A DNA stretch of 5,921 nt from an uncultured Gammaproteobacteria bacterium. Lineage in GTDB: Bacteria > Pseudomonadota > Gammaproteobacteria > Arenicellales > Poriferihabitantaceae. A program made the translations under genes and the position numbers. Positions within the stretch are counted from its first letter, which is position 1, and every line of letters begins with the position of its first letter. The stretch spans positions 1 to 5,921 of the forward strand of contig CALIFM010000279.1 of NCBI GenBank assembly GCA_938021685.1, read 5' to 3'. The notes below the pieces were generated by a model. The model did no database searches and had not been told where the DNA came from. It worked only from the letters and a program-made list of their open reading frames with translations. Positions 1 through 5,921 of the stretch are shown here, piece after piece.

Positions 1-2
1 GT

Positions 3-1658
3 GAACAGCAAGCGAAGTTGCTTGATTTGTTGAGTATTGACGGATGGCGTAATTTTGAACAGCAGCTTAAAAAGCATCGTCAGCAGGTAAGTACTGCATT
101 TGCTGCACTGTTTGCCGGTGATGCGACATCTGAGCAGCCATCGATAAACGGTGTGCAGCAAACCAGTGAAACGGTCAGTTTTTATTGGCAGCAAGCAAAC
201 TTATCTGAGCATGCACAGCAGGTTGTCAGTTTATGGCGCGAAGGTTTTGTTAATTATGGAGTACATGAAAGTTATGCGCGTTCATTGGTGCCGCTGGCAA
301 AAAAACTTGACGAGATCATTTATAAGTCTCAGCTCGATACTGAAGAGGCGATTAAGCAAATCGATGCTTTCTTTCATCGTTTACCACCAGGGGGGCAGTA
401 TTTTCGTTTGTTAAAAGAACACCCCAGCTTGCTGGAAAAGCTGGTGCCGCCTTTATTGTTGTCGCCTGCAATGCAAGTCTTGCTGAGTCAATCGCCGCAT
501 ATCATTGACTGCTTTTTGGAAGGCGCGCAGGCCTTGCAACTTGATCAACCTTTAAATAAATCGGTTGTTTTTTATACTGATGATTTTGAGCTGCGCCTTG
601 AGAATTTGCGTCGCGTGGCTAATGAAGAATTATATTTGTTATACCTTGAGTATTTTGAGAAGAAGGACAAGGGGCAGAGCAGTGCGCGACAACTAGAGGC
701 TAAACTGAGTTATTTAGCCCAGCGTTTGTTGGACATTGCTTTGCAGGTGACCGCCGATGAACTGGGTGTTAAAACTATTCCCATTGCGGTGATTGGCTTT
801 GGCAAATTGGGTATGGGCGCGATGATGCCGAATTCGGATTTAGACTTGGTGTTTATCTTTGATGACATCAAAAACATTAAATTAGCGAGCCAGTTTACCA
901 GTAAGCTGAGCACGGTGTTGTCGGTGCCGATGAAGCAAGGCAGGGTGTATGAGCTGGACACTCGCTTGCGCCCGTCGGGCAAGTCGGGGGCTGCGACCAT
1001 GAGCATTGAAAGCTTTGAGTTGCATCAAGTGGAGCAGGCGTATAATTGGTCGCACTTGGCGTTGGTGCCTGCCCAATTTGTTGCAGGTGATGCCAAGTTA
1101 GGCGCACGGTTTGAGCAAATTAAGCAGGCAATTTTGTCGCGACCGCGTGATATTAGCCAGTACAAAAAAGATTGCTTAAAGATGTTGTTGCGTATTGATA
1201 AGCAGCGCACGGTGCAGGAATCGGCGAACCGCTTTATCAGTAAATTGCGCCCTGGCGGTTTGGGTGAGCTGGAATATTTAATCTGCTGTTATGCGATTTT
1301 GCAGTACAAAGACAAGCCCAAAGAATGGCCTGAAAGCTTTGATATGATCGCAGCACTTTTGGGTGAGCAGGAAAAGCTGGCAATTGGCGAGGCGCTAGTT
1401 TTTATGCGTAGCTTGCAAATTGAAGTGCGCTTGTTTGGGCATGAGTCAGCGTTGATTGATGATTTGCCTAGCGCGGTGAAGCAGCATGTATGCTTGACGC
1501 TGGAGTTGGATAATATCGAGCAATTGGAGCAAAAGATGCAAGCGTATACACAAATGACTTCTGAATTAAGACAACGTTTTTTTCAGAGTGTTGCTGGCGC
1601 TATTGGCCAGGATGATATGGCGCAATGGTTAGAAAAGTCGGTCCAATGGCTAGAGTAA
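3..1658 (+). CDS. glnE: Glutamine synthetase adenylyltransferase/adenylyl-removing enzyme GlnE, C-terminal part (5' partial)
   Basis: The frame is open from the left edge, so this is the C-terminal ~551 residues of a protein usually about 950 long. GlnE is a cytoplasmic enzyme that adds AMP to glutamine synthetase (C-terminal domain) and removes it (N-terminal domain, off-window), under PII control. The sequence shows the inter-domain linker, then a helical region with R-L-P-P-G-G-Q (378-398), the nucleotidyltransferase motif GFGKLG (795-812) with S-D-L-D (834-845), the third catalytic Asp in Y-E-L-D (957-959), RLRPSG (963-980), and a C-terminal helical domain starting near R-P-G-G-L (1248-1262). 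All three metal-binding Asp are kept. Several family residues differ: the G-G-x-E after GKLG is M-G-A, W-E-H is W-S-H (Ser at 1050), and D-I-E-F is E-L-E-Y (1266-1277). Family assignment is firm; full adenylylation activity is less certain. The TTG at 18 is not taken as the start, because the preceding codons also fit the family. Confidence 0.88.
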   Translation, partial: EQQAKLLDLLSIDGWRNFEQQLKKHRQQVSTAFAALFAGDATSEQPSINGVQQTSETVSFYWQQANLSEHAQQVVSLWREGFVNYGVHESYARSLVPLAKKLDEIIYKSQLDTEEAIKQIDAFFHRLPPGGQYFRLLKEHPSLLEKLVPPLLLSPAMQVLLSQSPHIIDCFLEGAQALQLDQPLNKSVVFYTDDFELRLENLRRVANEELYLLYLEYFEKKDKGQSSARQLEAKLSYLAQRLLDIALQVTADELGVKTIPIAVIGFGKLGMGAMMPNSDLDLVFIFDDIKNIKLASQFTSKLSTVLSVPMKQGRVYELDTRLRPSGKSGAATMSIESFELHQVEQAYNWSHLALVPAQFVAGDAKLGARFEQIKQAILSRPRDISQYKKDCLKMLLRIDKQRTVQESANRFISKLRPGGLGELEYLICCYAILQYKDKPKEWPESFDMIAALLGEQEKLAIGEALVFMRSLQIEVRLFGHESALIDDLPSAVKQHVCLTLELDNIEQLEQKMQAYTQMTSELRQRFFQSVAGAIGQDDMAQWLEKSVQWLE

Positions 1659-1688
1659 AAGGGTGGCGATTTTGCAGCAAGATGACGC

Positions 1689-1694
1689 TATAAT
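1689..1694 (+). promoter_or_regulatory. Candidate -10 box (TATAAT) for accD
   Basis: A perfect TATAAT lies in the 72-base gap between glnE and accD, 36 bases before the accD ATG, which would give an untranslated leader of roughly 30 bases. No good -35 hexamer is found 16-18 bases upstream (about 1665-1672 reads GGCGATTT), and there is no TG extension. This is a plausible sigma-70-type promoter that would uncouple accD from glnE, based on the -10 alone. The same 8-mer TATAATCG recurs before the dedD gene. Confidence 0.45.
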
Positions 1695-1730
1695 CGTGGT
1701 TCTGTTTATTACTTGTAGGCCGTTATCACA

Positions 1731-2636
1731 ATGAATTGGTTAGACCGCATTATTCCGCCGAAAATTAAGCAGTCGCGCGATGAAAATTCGCATGTGCCAG
1801 AAGGCTTATGGCGTAAGTGCGATGGCTGCAAGTCGGTGTTATACGGCGCTGAGTTAAGCAATGCTAATGAGGTGTGTCCAAAGTGCGGGCACCACCACCG
1901 GATTAATTCGATGCAGCGCTTACGTAGTTTTTTGCAAACCGAAGAATTGACGCTGGTGGGCGAAGAGGTGCAGCCGCAGGACGCATTGAAGTTTCGCGAT
2001 CTCAAAAAATACAAAGACCGTTTGCAGGACGCCAAGAAAAGTAATGAAGCCACCGAAGCCTTGATGGTCGCCAAAGGCGCCTTAAAACATGGCGGTGGGC
2101 GCGATATACCAGTGGTCGTGGCGGCCTTTGATTTTGGTTTTATGGGTGGCTCAATGGGCGCAGTGGTGGGTGAGCGCTTTGTCCGTGCAGCCGAGCTTAG
2201 TTTGCGTGAGAGACGCCCGCTTATTTGCTTTTCTGCCAGTGGGGGAGCGCGCATGCAAGAAGGCTTGTTTTCTTTGATGCAACTCACCAAAACCGTGGCA
2301 GCGTTAAAGCGTTTGAAAGAAGCGGGCGTGCCGTATATTTCGGTATTGACCGATCCGACCATGGGAGGGGTATCAGCCAGTTTTGCGATGTTGGGTGACG
2401 TGATTATTGCTGAGCCGAATGCGTTGATTGGCTTCGCTGGTCCGCGGGTGATTGAGCAAACGGTGCGTGAAACGTTGCCGGAGGGATTTCAGCGTGCAGA
2501 ATTTTTACTCAAGCACGGCGCGATTGACATGATTGTGTCGCGTAATGAGCTGGTTGACTCGATTCATACCTTATTGACGACCTTGAGTTTAAATGAGGAT
2601 GGCGTGGATTTAGAACCCGTTGCTGCCGAAGCTTAG
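1731..2636 (+). CDS. accD: Acetyl-CoA carboxylase carboxyltransferase subunit beta (AccD)
   Basis: This is the beta subunit of the carboxyltransferase half of acetyl-CoA carboxylase. With AccA it moves the carboxyl group from biotin on AccB to acetyl-CoA, giving malonyl-CoA for fatty acid synthesis. The 301-residue length is normal. The N-terminus has the V-P-E-G-L-W signature and a four-cysteine zinc finger (Cys30, Cys33, Cys49, Cys52). The crotonase-like core shows F-M-G-G-S-M-G (137-143), SASGGARMQEG (168-178), P-T-M-G-G-V-S-A-S (209-217) and GFAGPR (234-239), which form the acyl-CoA and biotin sites. The ATG at 1731 gives the standard M-N-W-L-D-R-I-I-P-P-K-I-K opening. The Shine-Dalgarno is weak (TAGG at 1716-1719, 11 bases before the ATG). 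In E. coli, AccD and AccA bind their own mRNAs; nothing here tests that. The intact zinc finger argues against an alphaproteobacterial origin for this gene. Confidence 0.98.
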   Translation: MNWLDRIIPPKIKQSRDENSHVPEGLWRKCDGCKSVLYGAELSNANEVCPKCGHHHRINSMQRLRSFLQTEELTLVGEEVQPQDALKFRDLKKYKDRLQDAKKSNEATEALMVAKGALKHGGGRDIPVVVAAFDFGFMGGSMGAVVGERFVRAAELSLRERRPLICFSASGGARMQEGLFSLMQLTKTVAALKRLKEAGVPYISVLTDPTMGGVSASFAMLGDVIIAEPNALIGFAGPRVIEQTVRETLPEGFQRAEFLLKHGAIDMIVSRNELVDSIHTLLTTLSLNEDGVDLEPVAAEA

Positions 2637-2698
2637 GCGGGCCTGTTATCTAGCGCTGGGCTCTTAAGTCCGTTTAAACTGCTTGATTAGTAAAAATA

Positions 2699-4012
2699 AT
2701 GATTGATCGCAGTATTGACGAGTGGCTTGATTACATTCAGACGCTGCATGTACGCAGCATTGAAATGGATTTGCAGCGCGTGGCGGCTGTGTGGGAGCGC
2801 TTTGAGATGGATATCACCATGCCCGTCATTACCGTGGCGGGCACTAATGGTAAGGGATCCAGTGTGGCTATGTTGGACGCGATTTATCGCGAGGCAGGCT
2901 ATCGTACAGGCGCTTACACTTCACCGCACCTAGTGCATTATAACGAGCGCATCTGTATTGAAGGGCAGGCCATTGATGACGCTAGCTTGTTGGCGGGCTT
3001 TGCAGCCGTTGAAGACAAGCGAGCAGACATCCCGCTGACTTTTTTTGAGTTTGGGACGGTGCTGGCTCTGTACTGCCTATGCCAGAAAAACGTGGATGTG
3101 TTGTTACTTGAAGTGGGCTTGGGCGGGCGTTTGGATGCCACTAACATTGTTGACAACGATGTGGCACTGATTACGTCAATTTCGGTGGATCATACTGCTT
3201 GGTTAGGAGACAACCGTGAGGTGATAGCGGCGGAAAAAGCGGGCATCATCAAGCCGCAAGGGCAGGTGGTGTGTGCTGACCCAAGGCCGCCAAAGGCAAT
3301 TGCGCATAGGGCGAAGCAACAGCAAGCCACGTTGTGGCAGCGTGATAGCGAGTATTTTGTTGATGTTGATAGCTCAAGTAAGCGATTTTCATGGCGCAAC
3401 GCGGCAGACCTGAATTATCGTGATTTGCAACTAAACTTGCCTGGTACGCATCAAGTTGACAATGCCGCTGGCGTGATTGCTGTGGTTGAGTGCTTGCAAG
3501 CCACCTTGCCTGTGCAGGCCGAGGCGATTAAAGCGGGGCTCAATAAGATTACGATTGTGGGGCGGCAACAATGGTTGACGAATGCAGCTAGTAGCGGCGC
3601 CCATTTGTTGTTCGATGTGTCGCATAATGACGATTCGATTGCACAGTTGCTGGATACTTTGGTCAGCAAGCGAGCAATAATGAAGGACAAGGGCCGTGTA
3701 CATGCGGTATTTGGGGCATTGAGCGATAAAGACATCGCCGCTGCGATTGCACAATTGCTGCCGGTGGTGGATGCTTGGCACTTGGCTTCCATCGGCGGTG
3801 AGCGTGGCCAGAGCGCTACGGAACTTAAGCAATTGCTTATGAGTGATTTGTGCCCGCATGAGGCGACGGCTTTGGCTAAGGCTGAAACTTACTCTGAGAT
3901 TAAGCAAGCCTATGAAGGTGCACTGTTAGAGACAAATAGTAATGACATTGTGTTAATTTTTGGCTCGTTCCATGTTGTCGGTGATATAATCGCTCACCTT
4001 CAGCAATCATGA
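2699..4012 (+). CDS. folC: Bifunctional dihydrofolate synthase/folylpolyglutamate synthase (FolC)
   Basis: This Mur-ligase-family enzyme is cytoplasmic. It adds glutamate to dihydropteroate to make dihydrofolate and then lengthens the polyglutamate tail of folates, using ATP. At 437 residues it is close to the E. coli protein (422). Visible motifs are the P-loop GTNGKGSS (48-55), T-S-P-H-L (74-78) followed by Y-N-E-R-I, EVGLGGRLDATN (138-149), S-V-D-H-T-A-W-L-G (162-170), and E-K-A-G-I-I-K-P (179-186), whose Lys is usually carbamylated. In the C-terminal domain are D-V-S-H-N (3614-3628), S-D-K-D and F-G-S-F-H-V-V-G near the end. Two small departures from the usual motifs are V-G-R where P-G-R is common (Val at 3557) and D-V-S-H-N-D for D-V-A-H-N-P. 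The ATG at 2699 fits the family start, but no Shine-Dalgarno is visible ahead of it. The gene ends 13 bases before the dedD start. Confidence 0.97.
   Translation: MIDRSIDEWLDYIQTLHVRSIEMDLQRVAAVWERFEMDITMPVITVAGTNGKGSSVAMLDAIYREAGYRTGAYTSPHLVHYNERICIEGQAIDDASLLAGFAAVEDKRADIPLTFFEFGTVLALYCLCQKNVDVLLLEVGLGGRLDATNIVDNDVALITSISVDHTAWLGDNREVIAAEKAGIIKPQGQVVCADPRPPKAIAHRAKQQQATLWQRDSEYFVDVDSSSKRFSWRNAADLNYRDLQLNLPGTHQVDNAAGVIAVVECLQATLPVQAEAIKAGLNKITIVGRQQWLTNAASSGAHLLFDVSHNDDSIAQLLDTLVSKRAIMKDKGRVHAVFGALSDKDIAAAIAQLLPVVDAWHLASIGGERGQSATELKQLLMSDLCPHEATALAKAETYSEIKQAYEGALLETNSNDIVLIFGSFHVVGDIIAHLQQS
3982..3990 (+). promoter_or_regulatory. Candidate extended -10 promoter for dedD inside the end of folC
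   Basis: TGATATAAT is a perfect extended -10 element (TG-N-TATAAT) in the last codons of folC. It ends 35 bases before the dedD TTG start, so transcription would begin near the folC stop. The best -35 is poor (TTGGCT at 3960-3965, spacing 19), but extended -10 promoters tolerate this. The box sits inside a short inverted repeat, GGTGA (3980-3984) and TCACC (3994-3998). It could drive dedD-cvpA-purF separately from accD-folC. The motif also has to encode FolC residues, so chance remains possible. Confidence 0.45.
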
Positions 4013-4025
4013 TTTTATTTCTGCA

Positions 4026-4721
4026 TTGGCCTCAATTCTAGCTACACCGCAACTCAAGAATCGTATTTTTGGCGCGATTCTTTTATTAATTTTAGCGGTA
4101 TTATTAATCCCATTGTTTCTTGGCGAGCCTAGGTCGGATATAAGAGTGGTATCGCAGCCGCAATCAAGTGATGGATTCCAGTCTAAAATTCAACCTTTGT
4201 CGGTGGAAGACAATGCCCAATTGATTGAAGATGACAGTCAAGAGCCGGTAATTATAGCCAATGAAGACGTTGTGATTGAAAGCCAAACTCAGCCTCAAAG
4301 CAATTTGGTGCCGAGTGAGGAAGACCAAAATGAGCAAGGCTTGGTGCTTCAAACCATTGATTCGATTGGCGCTGAAGCCTCAACAAACCAAGCGCCTGTT
4401 GTGGAGCAAAAGCAAGTTCAGGCAGAAGTTAGCGAGCCCAAAACAGAGGAAGCTAAGCCAGTGCAAGTGACGGCTATTGAGGAAGGCTGGGCTTTACAAG
4501 CCGGCATCTTTTCTAAAAAAGAGAATGCCAAATCTATTACAGATATTCTAATAAAACATAATTTCAAGCCTAACTCTGATGAAACAGAAGCTAGTTTTGG
4601 TACAGCCACACGAGTCTGGTTAGGCCCGTACAAGGAGAAAAGTGAGGCTCAAGCGGTGTCAGCTAAGCTTGAGACAATCATTGGCAGCGGCGGCTATGTA
4701 GCGGTTTATCCGTTTAAGTGA
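4026..4721 (+). CDS. dedD: SPOR-domain inner-membrane protein, DedD-like
   Basis: This is a 231-residue protein with the DedD layout. A short cytoplasmic N-terminus (P-Q-L-K-N-R, 8-13) is followed by one membrane helix (about 14-32). Then come a long acidic, Gln-rich periplasmic linker (about 37-150) and a C-terminal SPOR domain (about 152-231) with A-L-Q-A-G-I-F near its start and R-V-W-L-G-P-Y (196-202). SPOR domains bind peptidoglycan strands stripped of side peptides at the division septum, and E. coli DedD helps FtsN activate septal synthesis. The position between folC and cvpA matches E. coli dedD. The start is taken as TTG at 4026: there is a stop at 3987-3989 in frame, no ATG or GTG follows before the membrane helix, and the only other upstream option is ATT at 4017. 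No Shine-Dalgarno is seen, so translation may be coupled to folC, whose TGA is 13 bases upstream. The family call is secure; the exact start is not. Confidence 0.9.
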   Translation: MASILATPQLKNRIFGAILLLILAVLLIPLFLGEPRSDIRVVSQPQSSDGFQSKIQPLSVEDNAQLIEDDSQEPVIIANEDVVIESQTQPQSNLVPSEEDQNEQGLVLQTIDSIGAEASTNQAPVVEQKQVQAEVSEPKTEEAKPVQVTAIEEGWALQAGIFSKKENAKSITDILIKHNFKPNSDETEASFGTATRVWLGPYKEKSEAQAVSAKLETIIGSGGYVAVYPFK

Positions 4722-4762
4722 GCCATTGACACCTTTTCAGTAACAACAATTAGGAGCAACAA

Positions 4763-5263
4763 ATGAGTCTAGCTTTAATTGATATTGTGTTAATTGTGTT
4801 CGTCGTGATTTCTATTTTGATAGGGATTTATCGCGGTTTGGTGAAAGAAATACTGTCTTTAGGTGCATGGGCACTTGCCGCATTGGCGGCTTATCGTTTT
4901 GGTGTGCAGGCTTCGGCTTATGTCAAACCTTATATTGCAGAGCCTAATTTGGCGCTGATCGTTGCCTATGTTGCGGTGTTTTTAATCGCGTTGATTGCCT
5001 TGTCTATTATCAGCTTCATGATTAGTAAGCTGTTCAGCGCAAGCGGCATGAGTGGTATCGATCGAAGCTTAGGCAGTGTGTTTGGTGCACTACGGGCTGC
5101 GGTTATTATTGGTATTTTGATTTTGGTGGCGCATTTTTTAACTCTAGACAGCCAACCTTGGTGGCAAGAGTCGCAATTAATTGCGTACTTTGAACCCGTT
5201 GCTGACTGGATCAAATCATATTTGCCAGAGTCAATCGTGCAGAAAATAGACCATGCTGCTTAG
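4763..5263 (+). CDS. cvpA: CvpA family inner-membrane protein
   Basis: This 166-residue integral membrane protein has about four predicted helices (roughly 5-22, 31-48, 63-88 and 105-126). The family signatures are present: the G-I-Y-R-G-L-V-K-E-I-L-S-L stretch (21-33) after helix 1 and D-R-S-L-G-S-V-F-G-A-L-R (100-111) before helix 4. Family length is usually 160-180. CvpA was named from its need for colicin V production in E. coli, and its molecular function is still unclear, with reports of roles in envelope stress and bile resistance. The ATG at 4763 has a strong Shine-Dalgarno, AGGAG at 4752-4756 with six bases between. It lies 41 bases after dedD and 59 before purF, in keeping with the conserved cvpA-purF operon. 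Confidence 0.96.
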   Translation: MSLALIDIVLIVFVVISILIGIYRGLVKEILSLGAWALAALAAYRFGVQASAYVKPYIAEPNLALIVAYVAVFLIALIALSIISFMISKLFSASGMSGIDRSLGSVFGALRAAVIIGILILVAHFLTLDSQPWWQESQLIAYFEPVADWIKSYLPESIVQKIDHAA

Positions 5264-5322
5264 TATCGCAATACTGAGCACAAAGACATTTTGTCCTTAG
5301 CTTTAAAATAGGAAGATAGAAT

Positions 5323-5921
5323 ATGTGTGGTGTCATCGGTTTGCTTGATAACGCACCTGTTAATCAGGCAATTTACGATGGCCTGACTGTCTTACAGCAT
5401 CGCGGGCAGGATGCCGCTGGTATCATCACTTACGACGGTGATAAGGTGTATTTACGTAAGGACAACGGTTTGGTCCGTGACGTGTTTCATACTCGCCACA
5501 TGTTGCAGCTTAAGGGTAATATGGGCGTGGGCCATGCGCGCTACCCTACTGCAGGCGGCGATTCGCGCGCTGAAGCGCAGCCGTTTTATGTGAACTCTCC
5601 ATTTGGCATTGCGCTTGGACATAATGGCAATTTGACTAATGCAGCGCAGTTGCGTGATGAATTGTTTAAACAAGATTTGCGCCACCTAAACACGGCATCT
5701 GATTCCGAAATTTTACTTAATGTGCTGGCCCATGAGTTGCGCGAAACTTTGGATGGCCACAGCTTAAGTGCGTCAGTGGAAAATATTTTTACTGCTGTTG
5801 AAGGGGTATTCAATCGCTGTAAGGGCGGCTTTGCAGTGGTGGCGATGGTGATAGGTAATGGCTTATTGGCGTTTCGTGACCCCAATGGTATTCGACCGTT
5901 ATCATATGGCACGCGAGGAGA
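5323..5921 (+). CDS. purF: Amidophosphoribosyltransferase PurF, N-terminal part (3' partial)
   Basis: The reading frame opens at ATG 5323 and runs off the right edge after 199 complete codons, with no stop; full PurF is about 500 residues. PurF converts PRPP and glutamine to phosphoribosylamine, the first committed step of purine synthesis in the cytoplasm. The window holds the class II glutaminase domain. After removal of Met, Cys2 becomes the N-terminal nucleophile (M-C-G-V-I-G). Other motifs are Q-H-R-G-Q-D-A-A-G (25-33), G-H-A-R-Y-P-T-A-G (70-78), G-H-N-G-N-L-T-N (99-106, oxyanion hole and glutamine site), S-D-S-E (126-129) and N-G-I-R-P (188-192). The PRPP-binding domain lies outside the window. 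A Shine-Dalgarno, AGGA at 5310-5313, stands nine bases before the ATG. The N-G-L-V-R-D-V-F and Q-D-A-A-G wording matches gamma/betaproteobacterial PurF. No PurR-like operator is recognisable in the 59-base gap. Confidence 0.97.
   Translation, partial: MCGVIGLLDNAPVNQAIYDGLTVLQHRGQDAAGIITYDGDKVYLRKDNGLVRDVFHTRHMLQLKGNMGVGHARYPTAGGDSRAEAQPFYVNSPFGIALGHNGNLTNAAQLRDELFKQDLRHLNTASDSEILLNVLAHELRETLDGHSLSASVENIFTAVEGVFNRCKGGFAVVAMVIGNGLLAFRDPNGIRPLSYGTRG

Noticed and set aside
18..20. TTG as a possible true start of the first gene.
   Set aside because: The frame is open to the left edge, and the linker continues in GlnE-like style, so the gene most likely begins outside the window.
1881..1889. AAGTGCGGG, resembling the Pasteurellaceae DNA uptake signal AAGTGCGGT.
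   Set aside because: There is one copy, the last base differs, and it encodes the C-G zinc-finger segment of AccD.
1709..2362. Long open frame (217 codons) on the minus strand across accD.
   Set aside because: It mirrors the highly conserved AccD coding sequence, its translation shows no recognisable domain, and such antisense frames arise from codon bias.
3431..3907. Minus-strand open frame of 158 codons across folC.
   Set aside because: It lies wholly within conserved FolC coding sequence and the translation resembles no known family.
4009..4041. ATG overlapping the folC stop that opens a 10-codon frame.
   Set aside because: It is in a different frame from dedD, ends almost at once at TAG, and has no ribosome site.
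4726..4731. Perfect -35 hexamer TTGACA between dedD and cvpA.
   Set aside because: No acceptable -10 box lies 16-18 bases downstream; that position overlaps the cvpA ribosome binding site.
2613..5204. A 13-base match, GAACCCGTTGCTG, in the end of accD (2613-2625) and in cvpA (5192-5204).
   Set aside because: Both copies encode E-P-V-A in frame, there are only two, and nothing around them is repeated; coincidence is enough.
5411..5593. Short plus-strand open frame inside purF.
   Set aside because: It is out of frame with the PurF coding sequence, which shows all glutaminase motifs across this interval.

Overview
The window is a colinear block of housekeeping genes, all on the + strand, open at both ends. 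It reads: glnE (5' end missing), accD, folC, a SPOR-domain gene in the dedD position, cvpA, and purF (3' end missing). The order accD-folC-dedD-cvpA-purF is the classic arrangement of Gammaproteobacteria and Betaproteobacteria. The proteins agree: AccD keeps the four-cysteine zinc finger that many alphaproteobacterial AccD proteins lack, and the PurF N-terminus has the gamma/beta form of the glutaminase motifs. The DNA has moderate GC and the coding strand looks rich in G and T. I would place the source in Gammaproteobacteria but cannot name a genus.

Region by region: positions 3-1658 hold the C-terminal part of GlnE, the enzyme that adenylylates glutamine synthetase. A 72-base gap with a perfect TATAAT box leads to accD (1731-2636), the carboxyltransferase beta subunit of acetyl-CoA carboxylase. 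After 62 bases with no clear signal comes folC (2699-4012), folylpolyglutamate/dihydrofolate synthase. The tail of folC contains an extended -10 box (TGATATAAT). It is followed by the SPOR protein gene (4026-4721), which appears to start at TTG. cvpA (4763-5263) and purF (5323 to the window end) follow, each with a recognisable ribosome binding site.

Functionally the genes cover nitrogen control (GlnE), the first step of fatty acid synthesis (AccD), folate polyglutamylation (FolC), septal peptidoglycan recognition (SPOR protein), an inner-membrane protein linked to colicin V export (CvpA) and the first committed step of purine synthesis (PurF). Folate and purine synthesis are linked because the purine pathway uses formyl-folates. 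No rRNA, tRNA, mobile element, CRISPR array or convincing terminator is visible, and no gap between genes exceeds 72 bases.

I see no undescribed multi-gene system. The points worth a second look are the divergent GlnE, whose motifs look alphaproteobacterial and have lost several conserved residues; the near-identical -10 boxes spaced the same distance ahead of accD and dedD; and the non-ATG start of dedD.
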